Below are positions 1-8,929 of a stretch of DNA of 36,992 bases, piece after piece. Source of the DNA: Rhodospirillaceae bacterium (GTDB lineage Bacteria > Pseudomonadota > Alphaproteobacteria > Rhodospirillales > Rhodospirillaceae); NCBI GenBank assembly GCA_009694245.1, contig SHVO01000012.1:1-36992 (forward strand), given 5' to 3'. The stretch's first letter is position 1. Each line of letters starts with the position of its first letter. Made by a program: the position numbers and the translations under genes. Below the pieces are notes generated by a model that was not told the DNA's origin, did no database searches, and saw nothing but the letters and a program-made list of their open reading frames with translations.

Positions 1-1
1 G

Positions 2-622
2 ATGGTGTCCGTCATGATGGTGATGCTCATGAACGGAACTAGATCCGACGGCGCGGCGCCGCCGCAACGTTTTGCGCCTGCGACATTGGAGGCGCTGGCA
101 CCGGCGCCGCGGGCGCTTGCCGAGCAGATCGTCAAGGTCTCGAGCATCGGCCTCGGCGGGCCCTATAACCCGCTGCTGCGCAGCCCGGAGATGGGCCAGC
201 ACATGTTCGATTTGCTGGCCTACTTGCGCTGGAAAACCACGGTGCCCCACCGGCTGAATGAGTTCGCCATCCTGATCGTCGGGCGCGAGTGGCGCTCGCA
301 GGTCGAGTGGTTCGCCCATGTGCCCATCGCCTTAAAGGCGGGCTTGTCGCAAAGCGTCATCGACGACCTTAAGGCCAATCGCCGCCCGGCATCGATGCAG
401 GCGGACGAAGCCGTGGTTTATGACTTTGTCAACGAGCTTCGCGCCCAGCACCGCGTCTCGGACGCCACTTTTGCCCGCGCCAAAACCTTGCTCGGCGAAC
501 AGGGCGTGGTCGACCTTACCGTCGTGGCCGGAACCTATGTAACCGTGGCGATGCTGATTGCCATGGCCGAAGAAACCGTACCCCCCGGCAAGGAACTGCC
601 GTTCCAGGCGGGCGATCCATGA
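2..622 (+). CDS. carboxymuconolactone decarboxylase (CMD/AhpD-like) family protein
   Basis: An open frame of 206 codons with the helical CMD/AhpD fold signature: a segment around residues 55-125 ending in the E-W-F-A-H stretch (102-106), which matches the conserved E-x(3)-H region of 4-carboxymuconolactone decarboxylase-like proteins. There is no CxxC pair, so it is not a thiol peroxidase of the AhpD type. Family members are small oligomeric cytosolic enzymes; the substrate here cannot be told. The start is uncertain. ATGs lie at 2, 14, 17, 23 and 29, none has a clear Shine-Dalgarno, and the frame is open to the window edge. ATG 29 gives the most typical N-terminus. It converges on the methyltransferase gene with a 13-base gap. 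Confidence 0.8.
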   Translation: MVSVMMVMLMNGTRSDGAAPPQRFAPATLEALAPAPRALAEQIVKVSSIGLGGPYNPLLRSPEMGQHMFDLLAYLRWKTTVPHRLNEFAILIVGREWRSQVEWFAHVPIALKAGLSQSVIDDLKANRRPASMQADEAVVYDFVNELRAQHRVSDATFARAKTLLGEQGVVDLTVVAGTYVTVAMLIAMAEETVPPGKELPFQAGDP

Positions 623-635
623 TCGCGACCGGCAC

Positions 636-1445
636 CTATTTCGATAGCCTGAGCGCAATGAAGGGCGAGAACATTCGCACACCGGGCCATTCAAGGGCCT
701 TCGTCAATCCCAGCCGGTAGAAAAGCTTGGCGATGCCGGCGAGGCTGCGTTGGCGATGGGCGAACTCCGGATCGGTGAAAAGCCGCTCGAACATGCGGCC
801 CATGACGCTTTCGTCGCTGTACAGCACAAGGCCCGCCGCGCGCGCAAAGCCGATGACCTCGCGTTTCTTGACAAAGTTCAGCGAGGCCCATAGCCCCTGG
901 TAGTCTTTCTTGCGCTCGTAGTCTTCGATCACACTTCCGAACACCCGGTAGGTGAGGGCCTTATTGGCGACAATTGGAATTCGGAAGTGCGGCTCCCACG
1001 GAAAGGAATAGTTGGGACAAAGAATGACCGAGAGCCCTCCCGGCGACAGCAGTTCGTGGGTGCGCGTCAGATAGTACCGCCAAGAAGCCACATGCTCGAA
1101 CACATTGATGGAAAAAATCAGGTCGTATTTCTGGTCGGTGTGAAAATCCTCATAGCTGCAGCGATGAATTTTCAAATTGGCGCGGGCGGCGATGATCGCG
1201 AGCGGCGCTTCGGTCTTGGCGAAGCCTGACCCCACCGGTTCGATGCCCTCGAAGCGGCCCTCGGGAAAGCGCATTTGCAAGCGCGCTAGCAGAAGTCCAG
1301 GCCCGCTGCCGATTTCCAGGCAGGTCAGCCCGCGAGAATTCCGCTGCGCGATGATACCGGCGGTCTCGGCGAAGCCAAACGCAGCTTCCTCGTCACAAAG
1401 CTTGAAATAATCCTGGTCGCTGAAGGCATCTCGGAAATCCATCAC
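636..1445 (-). CDS. class I SAM-dependent methyltransferase
   Basis: A 269-residue Rossmann-fold methyltransferase. Motif I E-I-G-S-G-P-G lies at residues 44-50. An acidic position follows at the end of strand 2 (G-I-E-P, 67-70). The N-V-F-E-H-V stretch (114-119) and E-L-L-S-P-G-G (131-137) are typical of Methyltransf_11/23 type enzymes. No signal peptide or membrane segment is seen. The acceptor substrate is unknown. The C-terminal half (W-E-P-H-F-R-I-P and beyond) resembles methyltransferases found in glycan or lipid gene clusters, but that is inference. Either of the two adjacent ATGs at 1440-1445 can be the start. The gene lies 15 bases beyond a ureD relic. Confidence 0.85.
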   Translation of the reverse strand: MMDFRDAFSDQDYFKLCDEEAAFGFAETAGIIAQRNSRGLTCLEIGSGPGLLLARLQMRFPEGRFEGIEPVGSGFAKTEAPLAIIAARANLKIHRCSYEDFHTDQKYDLIFSINVFEHVASWRYYLTRTHELLSPGGLSVILCPNYSFPWEPHFRIPIVANKALTYRVFGSVIEDYERKKDYQGLWASLNFVKKREVIGFARAAGLVLYSDESVMGRMFERLFTDPEFAHRQRSLAGIAKLFYRLGLTKALEWPGVRMFSPFIALRLSK

Positions 1446-1460
1446 CGCCCGCTCAGAATT

Positions 1461-1895
1461 TCAAGGCGTTCCCCGGGCGGCCACCTTCGCGGCCCCCGGA
1501 TGGTTCAAGAGCTTGGCGCCGACGGGCGCAATATAGATCAGCGAAGCCATGGCGAGATGGCCCGCCAGCACCGTTGGGATCATCACCGACGTCTCAAGTT
1601 CGTCCGTCAGACGGAAGGTGTCGGCATAAATCAGCCTGCCATCCCGGCGAATACGCCGGGCATCGGAGACAAAGCCAGTCCGCACCACCTCCTCCATGGC
1701 CGTGCGGCCAAGTAAGACCGCGTCGACGGCGAACAATGAAGCGTCCGATGCCACCTCCACATTCATGGTACGGCGCATACGGCCTTGATCAAACAAGATG
1801 GTCGGCTGCGTAAGCCATTCCAAGCACGCTTCCCTTTCCAGCGTCAACGTAGACGAGATGTTCGCGTGGTCGGCCGCCGCAGGAGACGAAAACAG
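1461..1895 (-). pseudogene. ureD: ureD (urease accessory protein) relic, truncated at both ends
   Basis: The minus-strand frame encodes the middle of UreD. It runs from D-H-A-N-I-S-S-T-L through A-C-L-E-W-L-T-Q, T-I-L-F-D, L-L-G-R-T-A-M and R-R-D-G-R-L-I-Y-A-D to H-L-A-M-A-S-L-I-Y. These match the conserved core of urease accessory protein UreD, which helps load nickel into urease. UreD is normally about 270-290 residues. Here an in-frame stop at 1896-1898 cuts off roughly the first 80 residues and the frame ends at 1461 without the last 90 or so. The longest start-to-stop version begins with a TTG at 1847 and has no clear ribosome binding site. No other urease gene is present in the window. 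I read it as a decayed fragment left by loss of a urease cluster. Confidence 0.8.
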
Positions 1896-2189
1896 TCAAT
1901 TTGAATTGGGCTTTACTATCTGCGCTGGCTTGGTGTGCCAAAAGACCGCGTGCTCGAGCACACTTGGCTGAGCCTATCCGCAGCGAAGGGAATGGAGTCG
2001 ACGGCAAGGTATTGTGATGAATCCGCCGGGACGATGACCACCAATCAAGTGGGGAAGCAGAGAAGATGGCGCGCGAGTGGAAACGGCCAAGCCCCTGATG
2101 CAGCCCCTGAAGGAATTGTCCACAGAGATGGGTAATCATCTCATATTACGCCACTAACCATTGAAATCTAAAGGATCTTTCAAGAATAG
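1896..2189. other. intergenic stretch without recognisable gene
   Basis: No convincing gene was found between the ureD relic and tRNA-Ser. Open frames on both strands (for example plus 1935-2135) have low-complexity translations with no recognisable family. The stretch contains one DnaA-box-like nonamer, ttgtccaca, at 2116-2124. It may be decayed sequence from the same deletion that truncated ureD. Confidence 0.5.
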
Positions 2190-2280
2190 TGGCGGAGGGG
2201 GCGGGATTCGAACCCGCGATACGCTTTTGACGTATACACACTTTCCAGGCGTGCGCCTTCAACCACTCGGCCACCCCTCC
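2190..2280 (-). tRNA. tRNA-Ser (GGA)
   Basis: Read on the minus strand, the acceptor arm GGAGGGG (2280-2274) pairs with CCCCTCC (2200-2194). G is the discriminator at 2193 and a CCA end is encoded at 2192-2190. The T arm contains GGTTCGAATCC. The anticodon stem CACGC/GTGTG closes the loop CTGGAAA, giving anticodon GGA at 2246-2244, which reads UCC and UCU serine codons. A long variable arm (stem around TACG/CGTA) is present, as expected for a class II tRNA. The length is about 88 bases plus CCA. Confidence 0.96.
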
Positions 2281-2415
2281 GGTACCGTCGCCCCCGAGCC
2301 GCAGCGCAAGACTCGGCGGCGGGTCGTTCTGGAAGGCGCCGAACCTATCTGAGCGACCTGACCCCTGCAACAAATCAGGTCGGCCCATTCGCCGTGAAGC
2401 GGCAAACTTCCCACA

Positions 2416-2437
2416 TTTTCCACAGGCTTGGGGATAA
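2416..2437. promoter_or_regulatory. pair of convergent DnaA-box-like nonamers
   Basis: TTTTCCACA at 2416-2424 and, on the opposite strand, TTATCCCCA at 2437-2429 each differ by one base from the DnaA-box consensus TTATCCACA. They are separated by four bases. A third one-mismatch box, TTGTCCACA, lies at 2116-2124 on the other side of tRNA-Ser. The arrangement recalls box pairs in bacterial origins or DnaA-controlled promoters. No dnaA, dnaN, hemE or parAB gene is nearby, so an origin function is only a possibility. Confidence 0.35.
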
Positions 2438-2569
2438 CTCGCCCAATCTCGCCAGCTCGCGAAAAATGTGCCGGGCGAGAATTAGCCAGAATCCTCTGTA
2501 ATTTAGGCGTTTTATGGACTATGCCTCAGACAACGGGGCAAGAAACCGACTCGGGGGCGTGGGGTTGCA

Positions 2570-2878
2570 GTGATTTTCGGGCGCGCGGCAGGGTGGGCGT
2601 TGGTCATTTTGGCCATGGTTATGGCTTCGGCCGAGGCGGTTATGGCCTTGGGAACCGGGGCTTATAACGGTTTAGCTACAGTAGATGTCTGGACCTTGCT
2701 GGTCGGACAGACACCCGCGTTCGCGACGCAAACCGATTCAACCCAACTATTTGCCGCCCTTGGGGTTGGTATCATGGCCATGCCGGCCTGGGTCGTCTTC
2801 GGCCTGAGCGGATTTCTCCTCATCCACGCCTGCCGCAAACGCCGCGCTCGCCGGCGTGTTATCCGCTCGGCGGCCTGA
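2570..2878 (+). CDS. small membrane protein, function unknown
   Basis: A 102-residue frame starting at GTG 2570. This is the first usable start after the in-frame stop at 2504. The sequence has two hydrophobic segments: residues about 8-28, running into A-V-M-A-L-G-T-G, and residues about 63-87 (A-L-G-V-G-I-M-A-M-P and F-G-L-S-G-F-L-L). It ends in a strongly basic tail (R-K-R-R-A-R-R-R) that should stay in the cytoplasm. The linker L-L-V-G-Q-T-P-A-F between the helices suggests a folded periplasmic loop. I do not recognise the family. The frame has coding-like composition and is bordered by noncoding DNA, so I think it is real, but the ribosome binding site is weak. It stands alone on the plus strand. 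Confidence 0.6.
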   Translation: MIFGRAAGWALVILAMVMASAEAVMALGTGAYNGLATVDVWTLLVGQTPAFATQTDSTQLFAALGVGIMAMPAWVVFGLSGFLLIHACRKRRARRRVIRSAA

Positions 2879-2927
2879 CCACTCCGGTCACTATTCGAAA
2901 ATCAAATCTTTGGTCACCGAGCTGATT

Positions 2928-3072
2928 TAGAGCAAGCAGCGCGAATTCAGAATCGCTCCGCTTGCTCTAGCTTTTTGTTTTCGCATCGTTCCGCGCGCGA
3001 AGGCGCGCACCTAGTTAATGCCGGTCTTCGCCGGCGCGAAACCCGGTTCCCACTTTTCGCCACGATGCCCTA
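2928..3072 (-). repeat. palindromic repeat, long form, copy A (145 bp)
   Basis: Read on the minus strand this 145-bp block matches 36236-36380 with about eight mismatches by eye and no gaps. It begins TAGGGCATCGTGGCGAAAAG and ends GCTGCTTGCTCTA. Inside are complementary pairs: GCATCGT with ACGATGC, an inner hairpin CGCGCCTTCGCGCG, and a terminal stem AGAGCAAGC/GCTTGCTCT. Its first three bases are the TAG stop codon of lepA, so the element abuts that gene exactly and may also act as its transcription end. See copies B, C and D. Confidence 0.85.
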
Positions 3073-4872
3073 GTCATCGCTCATGCGCAGCGCGTTGATG
3101 AAGGCCGATTGCGGAATCTCCACGCGGCCGAACTGACGCATGCGCTTCTTGCCTTCTTTCTGCTTGTCGAGCAGCTTTTTCTTGCGCGAGATATCGCCGC
3201 CGTAACACTTCGCGGTCACGTCCTTGCGGAGCGCGCTGATGGTTTCGCGCGCAATGACCTTGCCGCCGATGGCTGCCTGAATCGGAATCTTGAACAAGTG
3301 GCGTGGAATCAAATCTTTCAACCGCCCGCAAATCTGGCGGCCTCGCGCCTCCGCCTGGGCGCGGTGGGCCATGAACGACAGCGCGTCCACGGGATCGGCG
3401 TTCACCAGAATATTCACCTTCACCAGGTCGGCTTCATGATATTCGCCGACCTCGTAATCGAAACTGGCGTAGCCGCGTGAAATCGACTTCAAGCGGTCGT
3501 AGAAATCAAAGACAATCTCATTGAGCGGCAGACGATAGACCACCATGGCGCGGTTGCCGACATAGGTCAGATCCACTTGTTCCCCGCGCCGGTCGGTACA
3601 CAGTTTCAAAACCGTTCCCAGATATTCATCGGGCACCAGGATCGTCGCCTTCACCCACGGTTCCTCGATCAGCCTTATGCGCGTGATCTCCGGCATGTCG
3701 GCGGGATTGTGCAATTCATGGACCGCGCCGTCGGTAGTATGGACGCGGTAGACCACGCTCGGCGCCGTGGTGATCAGGTCGAGATCGAACTCGCGCTCGA
3801 GTCGCTCCTGGATGATCTCCATGTGCAACAGGCCGAGGAATCCGCAGCGGAATCCGAATCCCAAAGCCGCCGAGCTTTCCATGGTGAAATGGAAACTGGC
3901 GTCATTTAGGCGCAGTTTTGCTAGGCTATCGCGCAGGATCTCGAACTGGGCGGCGTCGACCGGAAACAAGCCGCACCAGACCACGGGCACGCTCGGCTTG
4001 AAGCCGGGCAGGGGCTCCGAGGCCGGGCGGGATTCGTCGGTGATGGTGTCGCCGACCGAACAGTCGGCCACGGCCTTAATGCCGGCGGTGATGAATCCGA
4101 GTTCGCCGGGCCTCAATTCGGGCACCTCCAGGCGCTTGGGCGTGAAGACGCCGACCCGCTCGACGGGATAAACCGTGCCCGAGGACATGAATTGAATCTT
4201 GGTGCCCTTCTTGATGGCGCCATCCTTGACGCGCACCAGAATGACCACGCCGAGGTAGGCGTCATACCAGGAATCTACCAGCAAGGCCTTCAAAGGCGCG
4301 GTCGCGTCACCGGTGGGCGCCGGCAGACGGGTGACGATTGCCTCCAGAACGTCCTTGATGCCGATGCCGATTTTCGCCGAGGCCAGCACGGCATGGGAGG
4401 CATCGATTCCGATGACGTCTTCGATCTGCTGCCGGATGCGTTCGGGCTCGGCCGCCGGAAGGTCGATTTTATTGAGAATCGGCACAATCTCGTGGTTGGC
4501 GTTGATGGCCTGATAGACATTGGCCAGCGTCTGGGCTTCAACGCCTTGCGACGCATCCACGATCAGAAGCGATCCTTCACAGGCTGCCAATGACCGGCTC
4601 ACTTCGTAGGCGAAATCCACATGGCCGGGTGTGTCCACCAGATTGAGCTGATAGGTCTTGCCGTCGTCGGCGGTATAGCCGAGGCGCACGGTCTGCGCCT
4701 TGATGGTGATCCCGCGTTCGCGCTCGATGTCCATGGTGTCGAGCACCTGCTCGGTCATCTCGCGCTGGGCAAGACCGCCGCAGTCTTGAATCAAGCGGTC
4801 GGCCAGCGTCGACTTGCCATGGTCGATGTGGGCGATGATCGCGAAGTTGCGGATGTGGGAAAGATCGGTCAT
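3070..4872 (-). CDS. lepA: elongation factor 4 (LepA)
   Basis: A translational GTPase of 600 residues, the usual LepA length. It binds ribosomes and promotes back-translocation or relief of stalled states. The G1 motif A-H-I-D-H-G-K-S-T is at residues 14-22, followed by the switch region [13 protein letters not shown] and N-K-I-D. The C-terminal LepA-specific region with [13 protein letters not shown] is present. I chose ATG 4872 (M-T-D-L-S-H-I-R-N) because this is where LepA homology begins; the frame is open 36 codons further upstream. It lies 31 bases downstream of pheT on the same strand, so it is probably read with it. Its TAG stop coincides with the edge of repeat copy A. Confidence 0.97.
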   Translation of the reverse strand: MTDLSHIRNFAIIAHIDHGKSTLADRLIQDCGGLAQREMTEQVLDTMDIERERGITIKAQTVRLGYTADDGKTYQLNLVDTPGHVDFAYEVSRSLAACEGSLLIVDASQGVEAQTLANVYQAINANHEIVPILNKIDLPAAEPERIRQQIEDVIGIDASHAVLASAKIGIGIKDVLEAIVTRLPAPTGDATAPLKALLVDSWYDAYLGVVILVRVKDGAIKKGTKIQFMSSGTVYPVERVGVFTPKRLEVPELRPGELGFITAGIKAVADCSVGDTITDESRPASEPLPGFKPSVPVVWCGLFPVDAAQFEILRDSLAKLRLNDASFHFTMESSAALGFGFRCGFLGLLHMEIIQERLEREFDLDLITTAPSVVYRVHTTDGAVHELHNPADMPEITRIRLIEEPWVKATILVPDEYLGTVLKLCTDRRGEQVDLTYVGNRAMVVYRLPLNEIVFDFYDRLKSISRGYASFDYEVGEYHEADLVKVNILVNADPVDALSFMAHRAQAEARGRQICGRLKDLIPRHLFKIPIQAAIGGKVIARETISALRKDVTAKCYGGDISRKKKLLDKQKEGKKRMRQFGRVEIPQSAFINALRMSDD

Positions 4873-4903
4873 GAAAATTGAGTTGTAAGAGCGAGCGGAT
4901 ATA

Positions 4904-7327
4904 TCAAGCGCGTAGCCGCCCGCCGCAAGCCTTTTCCACGGCAGCCACAATCCGACTGGCCGCCGCCTCGATCTGCGCATCGGTTAGGGTGGCGTCGGTG
5001 GGCTGCAGCGTCACTGAAATTGCCAGCGACTTCTTGCCTTCACCCAAATGCGGGCCTTCGTAAACGTCGAACAGTCCGACCTCGGCAATCAGGTCTTTCT
5101 CGGCGTTGCGGACCGCGCGCAGCACGGCATCGGCGGCCACGCTGGTGTCGACGACAAAGGCAAAGTCACGCTCCACAGGCTGAAAGGGTGAGGTCTTCAG
5201 CAGCTGCCGCGCCGCGCCGGCCTTGGCCTTCTTGGGCTGGGGAACGCGCTCGAGAAACACTTCGCAGGCGACCATGGGTCCCTTGACGTCGAGCGCGGCA
5301 AGTACACCAGGGTGAAGTTCGCCGAAGGCCGCGAGGACCTGATGGCCCAGTTTCAGCACGCCGGAGCGGCCCGGGTGGTACCAGGCGGGGACGCCACCCC
5401 CCCCTGAACTTCCCGACCCGGAGGCGGTTTGCAAGGCGGAGATTACCGCGCCGGCTGCCTCCAGGGCGGCCAGCGCGTCGGCCTTGGCGTCCAGGGCATC
5501 CACGACCCGGCGATTGCCGGCCCAATGACGCGCTGCCGTGTGACCGGCTCTGAGAGCAGCCGCGACCAGGGCCTGTTGTCCCGGTTTTGGGCCCTCGAAC
5601 CTGGGGCCGACCTCAAAAAGCCCGCAATCATGCAGGCCCCGAGCGGCGTTGCGTCCGGCGGCGGCGGCGAGATTGGGAATGAGTGATGGCCGCAGGACAT
5701 CGAGATCCGAGCTGATCGGGTTGGCGATGGCCACACGCGGCGCTTCGCCCCGGAACAACTCGGCTTGCGCGCCCGCGAGGAACGACCAGGTCGTGGTTTC
5801 GTTCAAACCCCGCATGGCCAAGCTGCGCCGGGTGAACGCCACCTGGCGCTGTTGCGGCGAGAGCGCCACCTTGGGCATGGGCGCGCGCGGTAACGGTATG
5901 GGCGGAATGTTGTCGTAGCCGTGAATCCGCAAGACTTCTTCGACCAGGTCCTGCCAGCCCTCAACATCGGCGCGCCAAGAGGGTGGCGTGACCTTCCAGA
6001 CCTCGCCCGCAGCGGCGACGCCAAAACCGAGGCGCTCGAGGATCGATTTAATCTCGGCCCCGGGCATCTCCACACCTCCTAGCGATTTCACCCGCGCCGG
6101 ATTGAAGGCAATAACCCGGCTGAAATCGGGGGCCGTTCCGCCGATTATCAATTCCGAGGCCTCGCCGCCGCAAATTTCCAGAATCATGCGCGTGGCGATT
6201 TCCGCGCCGGTGACGGGCGACGTCGGATCGACGCCGCGCTCGAAGCAATAGCGGGCGTCGGAGTTGATTTGAAGCTTGCGGCCGGTCGCGCTCATGTTTC
6301 GGGGATCGAACAAAGCCGATTCCAGGAAAATCGAGGTCGTGGTCTCGGTTACGCTCGACGGCTCGCCACCCATGATGCCACCGATGCCGGCGGCGCTGGC
6401 TTGGTCGGCGATCACGACCATTTCCGCATCGAGGGTATAGGTCTTGCCGTTGAGCGCGGCGAGGGTCTCGCCGGGCGCTGCCAACCGCGGCCCCATGTCG
6501 CCGGTGAGCTTGGCGTCGTCGAAGGCATGCAGCGGCCGCCCCAGGTCGATGGTCAGGAATTGCGTGACATCGACAATTGCTGAGATCGGGCGCAGGCCCG
6601 CGGCTGTCAGCCGGGCCTTGAGCCACGGCGGGCTCTCGGTGTTCTTCACGCTCCGGATCATCCTGCCGACAAATTGCGGGCACTTATGCGCCTGATCCGC
6701 CGGTAAGGCCATCTTGACCTTGCGCGGACTGACAAACCGCCCCGGCACCGGCGCGTCGTTGATGGCTTTGAGTTTTCCCAGGCCGGCCGCCGCCAGGTCA
6801 CGCGCCACGCCGCGCACGCCGAGCGCATCGACACGATTAGGCGTCAGATTTATTTCGATGACGGGATCGAAATCGAGGACACCGGCCACCGGTGCGCCGA
6901 CGGTAGCGTCGGCCGGCAGCTCGATAATGCCGTCATGGTCCTCGCCCAGTTTCAACTCCCGCATTGAGCACAACATGCCTTGGCTCTCAATGCCGCGGAT
7001 GGAGCCTTTCTTCAGGACTTCGCCGCTCGAAGGAATCGTCACGCCTGGACGCGCCAGCACGACCTTCAAGCCCGCGCGGGCATTGGGCGCGCCGCAAACC
7101 ACTTGGATAGTCTCCGCGCCGGTGTCTACCGTGCACAGGCGCAGCCGGTCGGCGTTGGGGTGCTGCTTGGCATGGGCGATCTGGGCGACGATCAGACCGA
7201 CGAGACCGGCCCCGGGGTCTTCGATGTTTTCAACTTCTAGGCCGACCGAGGTCAGCTTGGCGCCGATCTCGCCCAGTGTCGCGGTGGTTTCAAGATGAGA
7301 CTTCAGCCACGAAAGCGTGAATTTCAT
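4904..7327 (-). CDS. pheT: phenylalanyl-tRNA synthetase beta subunit
   Basis: A beta subunit of 807 residues of the alpha2-beta2 PheRS that charges tRNA-Phe. Domains in order: an N-terminal EMAP/tRNA-binding fold (about 40-150, with H-P-N-A-D-R-L), the B3/B4 editing domain (about 210-370, including A-I-V-D-V-T-Q), B5 (about 400-475), the catalytic-like core, and the C-terminal FDX-ACB anticodon-binding domain starting near P-V-E-R-D-F-A. The start ATG 7327 overlaps the stop of the ASCH gene as ATGA. One oddity is a Ser/Gly-rich linker around residues 634-645 ([10 protein letters not shown]). It is encoded partly by a run of eight identical bases (5397-5404) and is not typical for the family. 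Confidence 0.97.
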   Translation of the reverse strand: MKFTLSWLKSHLETTATLGEIGAKLTSVGLEVENIEDPGAGLVGLIVAQIAHAKQHPNADRLRLCTVDTGAETIQVVCGAPNARAGLKVVLARPGVTIPSSGEVLKKGSIRGIESQGMLCSMRELKLGEDHDGIIELPADATVGAPVAGVLDFDPVIEINLTPNRVDALGVRGVARDLAAAGLGKLKAINDAPVPGRFVSPRKVKMALPADQAHKCPQFVGRMIRSVKNTESPPWLKARLTAAGLRPISAIVDVTQFLTIDLGRPLHAFDDAKLTGDMGPRLAAPGETLAALNGKTYTLDAEMVVIADQASAAGIGGIMGGEPSSVTETTTSIFLESALFDPRNMSATGRKLQINSDARYCFERGVDPTSPVTGAEIATRMILEICGGEASELIIGGTAPDFSRVIAFNPARVKSLGGVEMPGAEIKSILERLGFGVAAAGEVWKVTPPSWRADVEGWQDLVEEVLRIHGYDNIPPIPLPRAPMPKVALSPQQRQVAFTRRSLAMRGLNETTTWSFLAGAQAELFRGEAPRVAIANPISSDLDVLRPSLIPNLAAAAGRNAARGLHDCGLFEVGPRFEGPKPGQQALVAAALRAGHTAARHWAGNRRVVDALDAKADALAALEAAGAVISALQTASGSGSSGGGGVPAWYHPGRSGVLKLGHQVLAAFGELHPGVLAALDVKGPMVACEVFLERVPQPKKAKAGAARQLLKTSPFQPVERDFAFVVDTSVAADAVLRAVRNAEKDLIAEVGLFDVYEGPHLGEGKKSLAISVTLQPTDATLTDAQIEAAASRIVAAVEKACGGRLRA

Positions 7328-7749
7328 GGCGCGACTCTCCTGAAATCCAGGCGCTCGATGACGCGGAAATGCTCGCAGACCAAAAGCATGTCGGCGGCGA
7401 AATAGCCTTCGCGCTTCAAGTGCGACTCCCGGATCTTGCGCCAATTGACCAGTGATCCATCGCCCTCGCCCTCGTCCCGGGCAAACTTTGCGTCAACCTC
7501 GTCGAAGGGCACGATCTCGGCCGCAACACACTCGATAACGCAGCGTGGCCGGCCGGCGCCGTCCAACAGGACGCTGCGGTCCCCGGGCTCGGGAACGGGT
7601 TCGTTCTCGTAGTGATAAAGCGCGCTGCAGGTGGCGGTCTTTTTGCCGTCGAGGACCAGGGCGCAAAGTTCTTCAGCGGCTTCCTTGCTGTGGCCGAGCG
7701 CCCATTGCGGCAAATGGGTATAAACCGATGGAACCGGAGCCTTGCTCAT
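7324..7749 (-). CDS. ASCH-domain protein between pheS and pheT
   Basis: A 141-residue single-domain ASCH (PUA-like beta barrel) protein. The signature [10 protein letters not shown] is at about residues 33-42. It is followed by [14 protein letters not shown], the acidic stretch D-E-G-E-G-D-G-S-L and W-R-K-I-R. ASCH proteins are predicted to bind RNA; relatives include the N4-acetylcytidine amidohydrolase YqfB and an RNase described in Zymomonas. Lys and Thr in the GKKTAT segment are the likely active-site positions by analogy. Start ATG 7749 overlaps the pheS stop by four bases (ATGA), and its own stop overlaps the pheT start the same way. This implies tight translational coupling with both PheRS subunits. 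The actual substrate is unknown. Confidence 0.88.
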   Translation of the reverse strand: MSKAPVPSVYTHLPQWALGHSKEAAEELCALVLDGKKTATCSALYHYENEPVPEPGDRSVLLDGAGRPRCVIECVAAEIVPFDEVDAKFARDEGEGDGSLVNWRKIRESHLKREGYFAADMLLVCEHFRVIERLDFRRVAP

Positions 7750-8828
7750 CGGGTGAGCCCGCCCGTCACACTTGGAATGTCGAGCGCGGCGAAACCGTAA
7801 TGCTTCAGCCACGGCACGTCGGATTCGAAGAAGGTGCGCAGGTCGGGAATGCCGTACTTCAGCATGGCGATGCGCTCGATGCCCATGCCGGCGGCAAAGC
7901 CCTGGTAGACGTCGGGATCGAGGCCGCAGGCCTTGAGGACATTGGGATGCACCATGCCGCAGCCGAGGATTTCGAGCCAATCGCCGTGGTTGCCGATTTT
8001 CAGCTCGCCGCCCTTGCGCGAGCAGCCGATGTCCATTTCCGCCGACGGTTCGGTGAACGGGAAGTAGGAGGGGCGAAAGCGCGTCGTCAAATCCTCGACA
8101 CCGAAGTAAGTGCGCACGAATTCCTGCAGGCAGCCGCGCAGGTGACTCATATTGGTCTCGGTGTCGATGACCAGCAGTTCCACTTGGTGGAACATCGGTG
8201 TGTGCGTCATGTCGTAATCGCAGCGGTAGGTGCGCCCGGGAATGATCATGCGGATGGGCGGCTTTTGATTCATCATGGTTCGGATTTGCACCGGCGACGT
8301 ATGCGTGCGCAGGAGGTAGCGCTGCCCGTCTTCCGCCGGATCCAAGAAGAGCGTATCGTGCATTTCGCGGGCCGGATGCCCGGGCGGGAAATTCAGCGCC
8401 GTGAAATTGTGAAAGTCATCCTCGATATCGGGGCCGTCGGCGATCTCGAAGCCCATAACGCCAAAAATGGCCGCGACTTCCTCTATGGTTTGGCTGATGG
8501 GATGGAGCGTGCCCTTGGCCTCGGGGCGCACCGGCAGAGTCACGTCCATGCTCTCGGTCCCGAGGCGCGCGTCCAAAGCGGCGGCGTCGAATCCTTGCTT
8601 GCGGCGGTCGAGGGCTGCGGCGATTTCGTCCTTGAGCACATTCAATTTCTGCCCGAAGACTTTGCGGGCTTCCGGGGCCATGGCGCCCAGGTCCTTCATC
8701 AGGCCGGTGATGCGGCCTTTCTTGCCCAGCGCGGTGACGCGCACTTCGTCCAAGGCGGCGGCGTCTTTGGCCCCGGCTACGGCGGCCAAGAGTTCCTCGC
8801 GAAGCTGATCCGTGTTGTCGGTGGTCAT
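7746..8828 (-). CDS. pheS: phenylalanyl-tRNA synthetase alpha subunit
   Basis: The catalytic alpha subunit of PheRS, 360 residues. An N-terminal coiled-coil region (about 1-90, including [11 protein letters not shown]) precedes the class II synthetase core. Visible core features are [19 protein letters not shown] (motif 1 region), [22 protein letters not shown] and the C-terminal G-M-G-I-E-R-I-A-M (motif 3). Start ATG 8828 fits the usual N-terminus. A strong hairpin followed by a T-rich tract sits about 40 bases upstream, between rplT and pheS. The gene forms a cotranslated group with the ASCH gene and pheT. Confidence 0.97.
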   Translation of the reverse strand: MTTDNTDQLREELLAAVAGAKDAAALDEVRVTALGKKGRITGLMKDLGAMAPEARKVFGQKLNVLKDEIAAALDRRKQGFDAAALDARLGTESMDVTLPVRPEAKGTLHPISQTIEEVAAIFGVMGFEIADGPDIEDDFHNFTALNFPPGHPAREMHDTLFLDPAEDGQRYLLRTHTSPVQIRTMMNQKPPIRMIIPGRTYRCDYDMTHTPMFHQVELLVIDTETNMSHLRGCLQEFVRTYFGVEDLTTRFRPSYFPFTEPSAEMDIGCSRKGGELKIGNHGDWLEILGCGMVHPNVLKACGLDPDVYQGFAAGMGIERIAMLKYGIPDLRTFFESDVPWLKHYGFAALDIPSVTGGLTR

Positions 8829-8860
8829 GGCGCTTTTCGTCTTGGCATCTTCGTCACTTA

Positions 8861-8895
8861 AAAAGGAAAGGGGCTGCCTCTGGAGGCGGCCCCTT
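8861..8895 (-). terminator. hairpin with T-rich tail between rplT and pheS (attenuator-like)
   Basis: AAGGGGCTGCCTC (8868-8880) pairs with GAGGCGGCCCCTT (8883-8895), one position being a G-U pair, in a nearly perfect 12-13 bp stem with a tiny loop. On the minus strand it is followed by TTTTCCTTTTT. This looks like an intrinsic terminator lying inside the rpmI-rplT-pheS transcription unit, so partial readthrough or attenuation is likely. The 34 bases between rplT and the stem are too short for a Phe-rich leader peptide, and I see none. Confidence 0.7.
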
Positions 8896-8929
8896 GATCC
8901 ACGCTATTCGCAGAATTGACGAGGAGAAC

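Noticed and set aside
1935-2135. 66-codon plus-strand frame before tRNA-Ser
   Set aside because: No family resemblance, and overlapping frames on the other strand look equally likely. I see no transposase motif.
5397-5404. Eight-base run in pheT as a phase-variation switch
   Set aside because: PheT is essential and the frame is intact on both sides. On/off switching would be lethal, so I list only the odd linker.
7545-8861. 438-codon open frame on the plus strand
   Set aside because: It is antisense to pheS and the ASCH gene. Its translation is His/Gly/Ala-rich with no family match, a typical shadow of GC-rich coding DNA.
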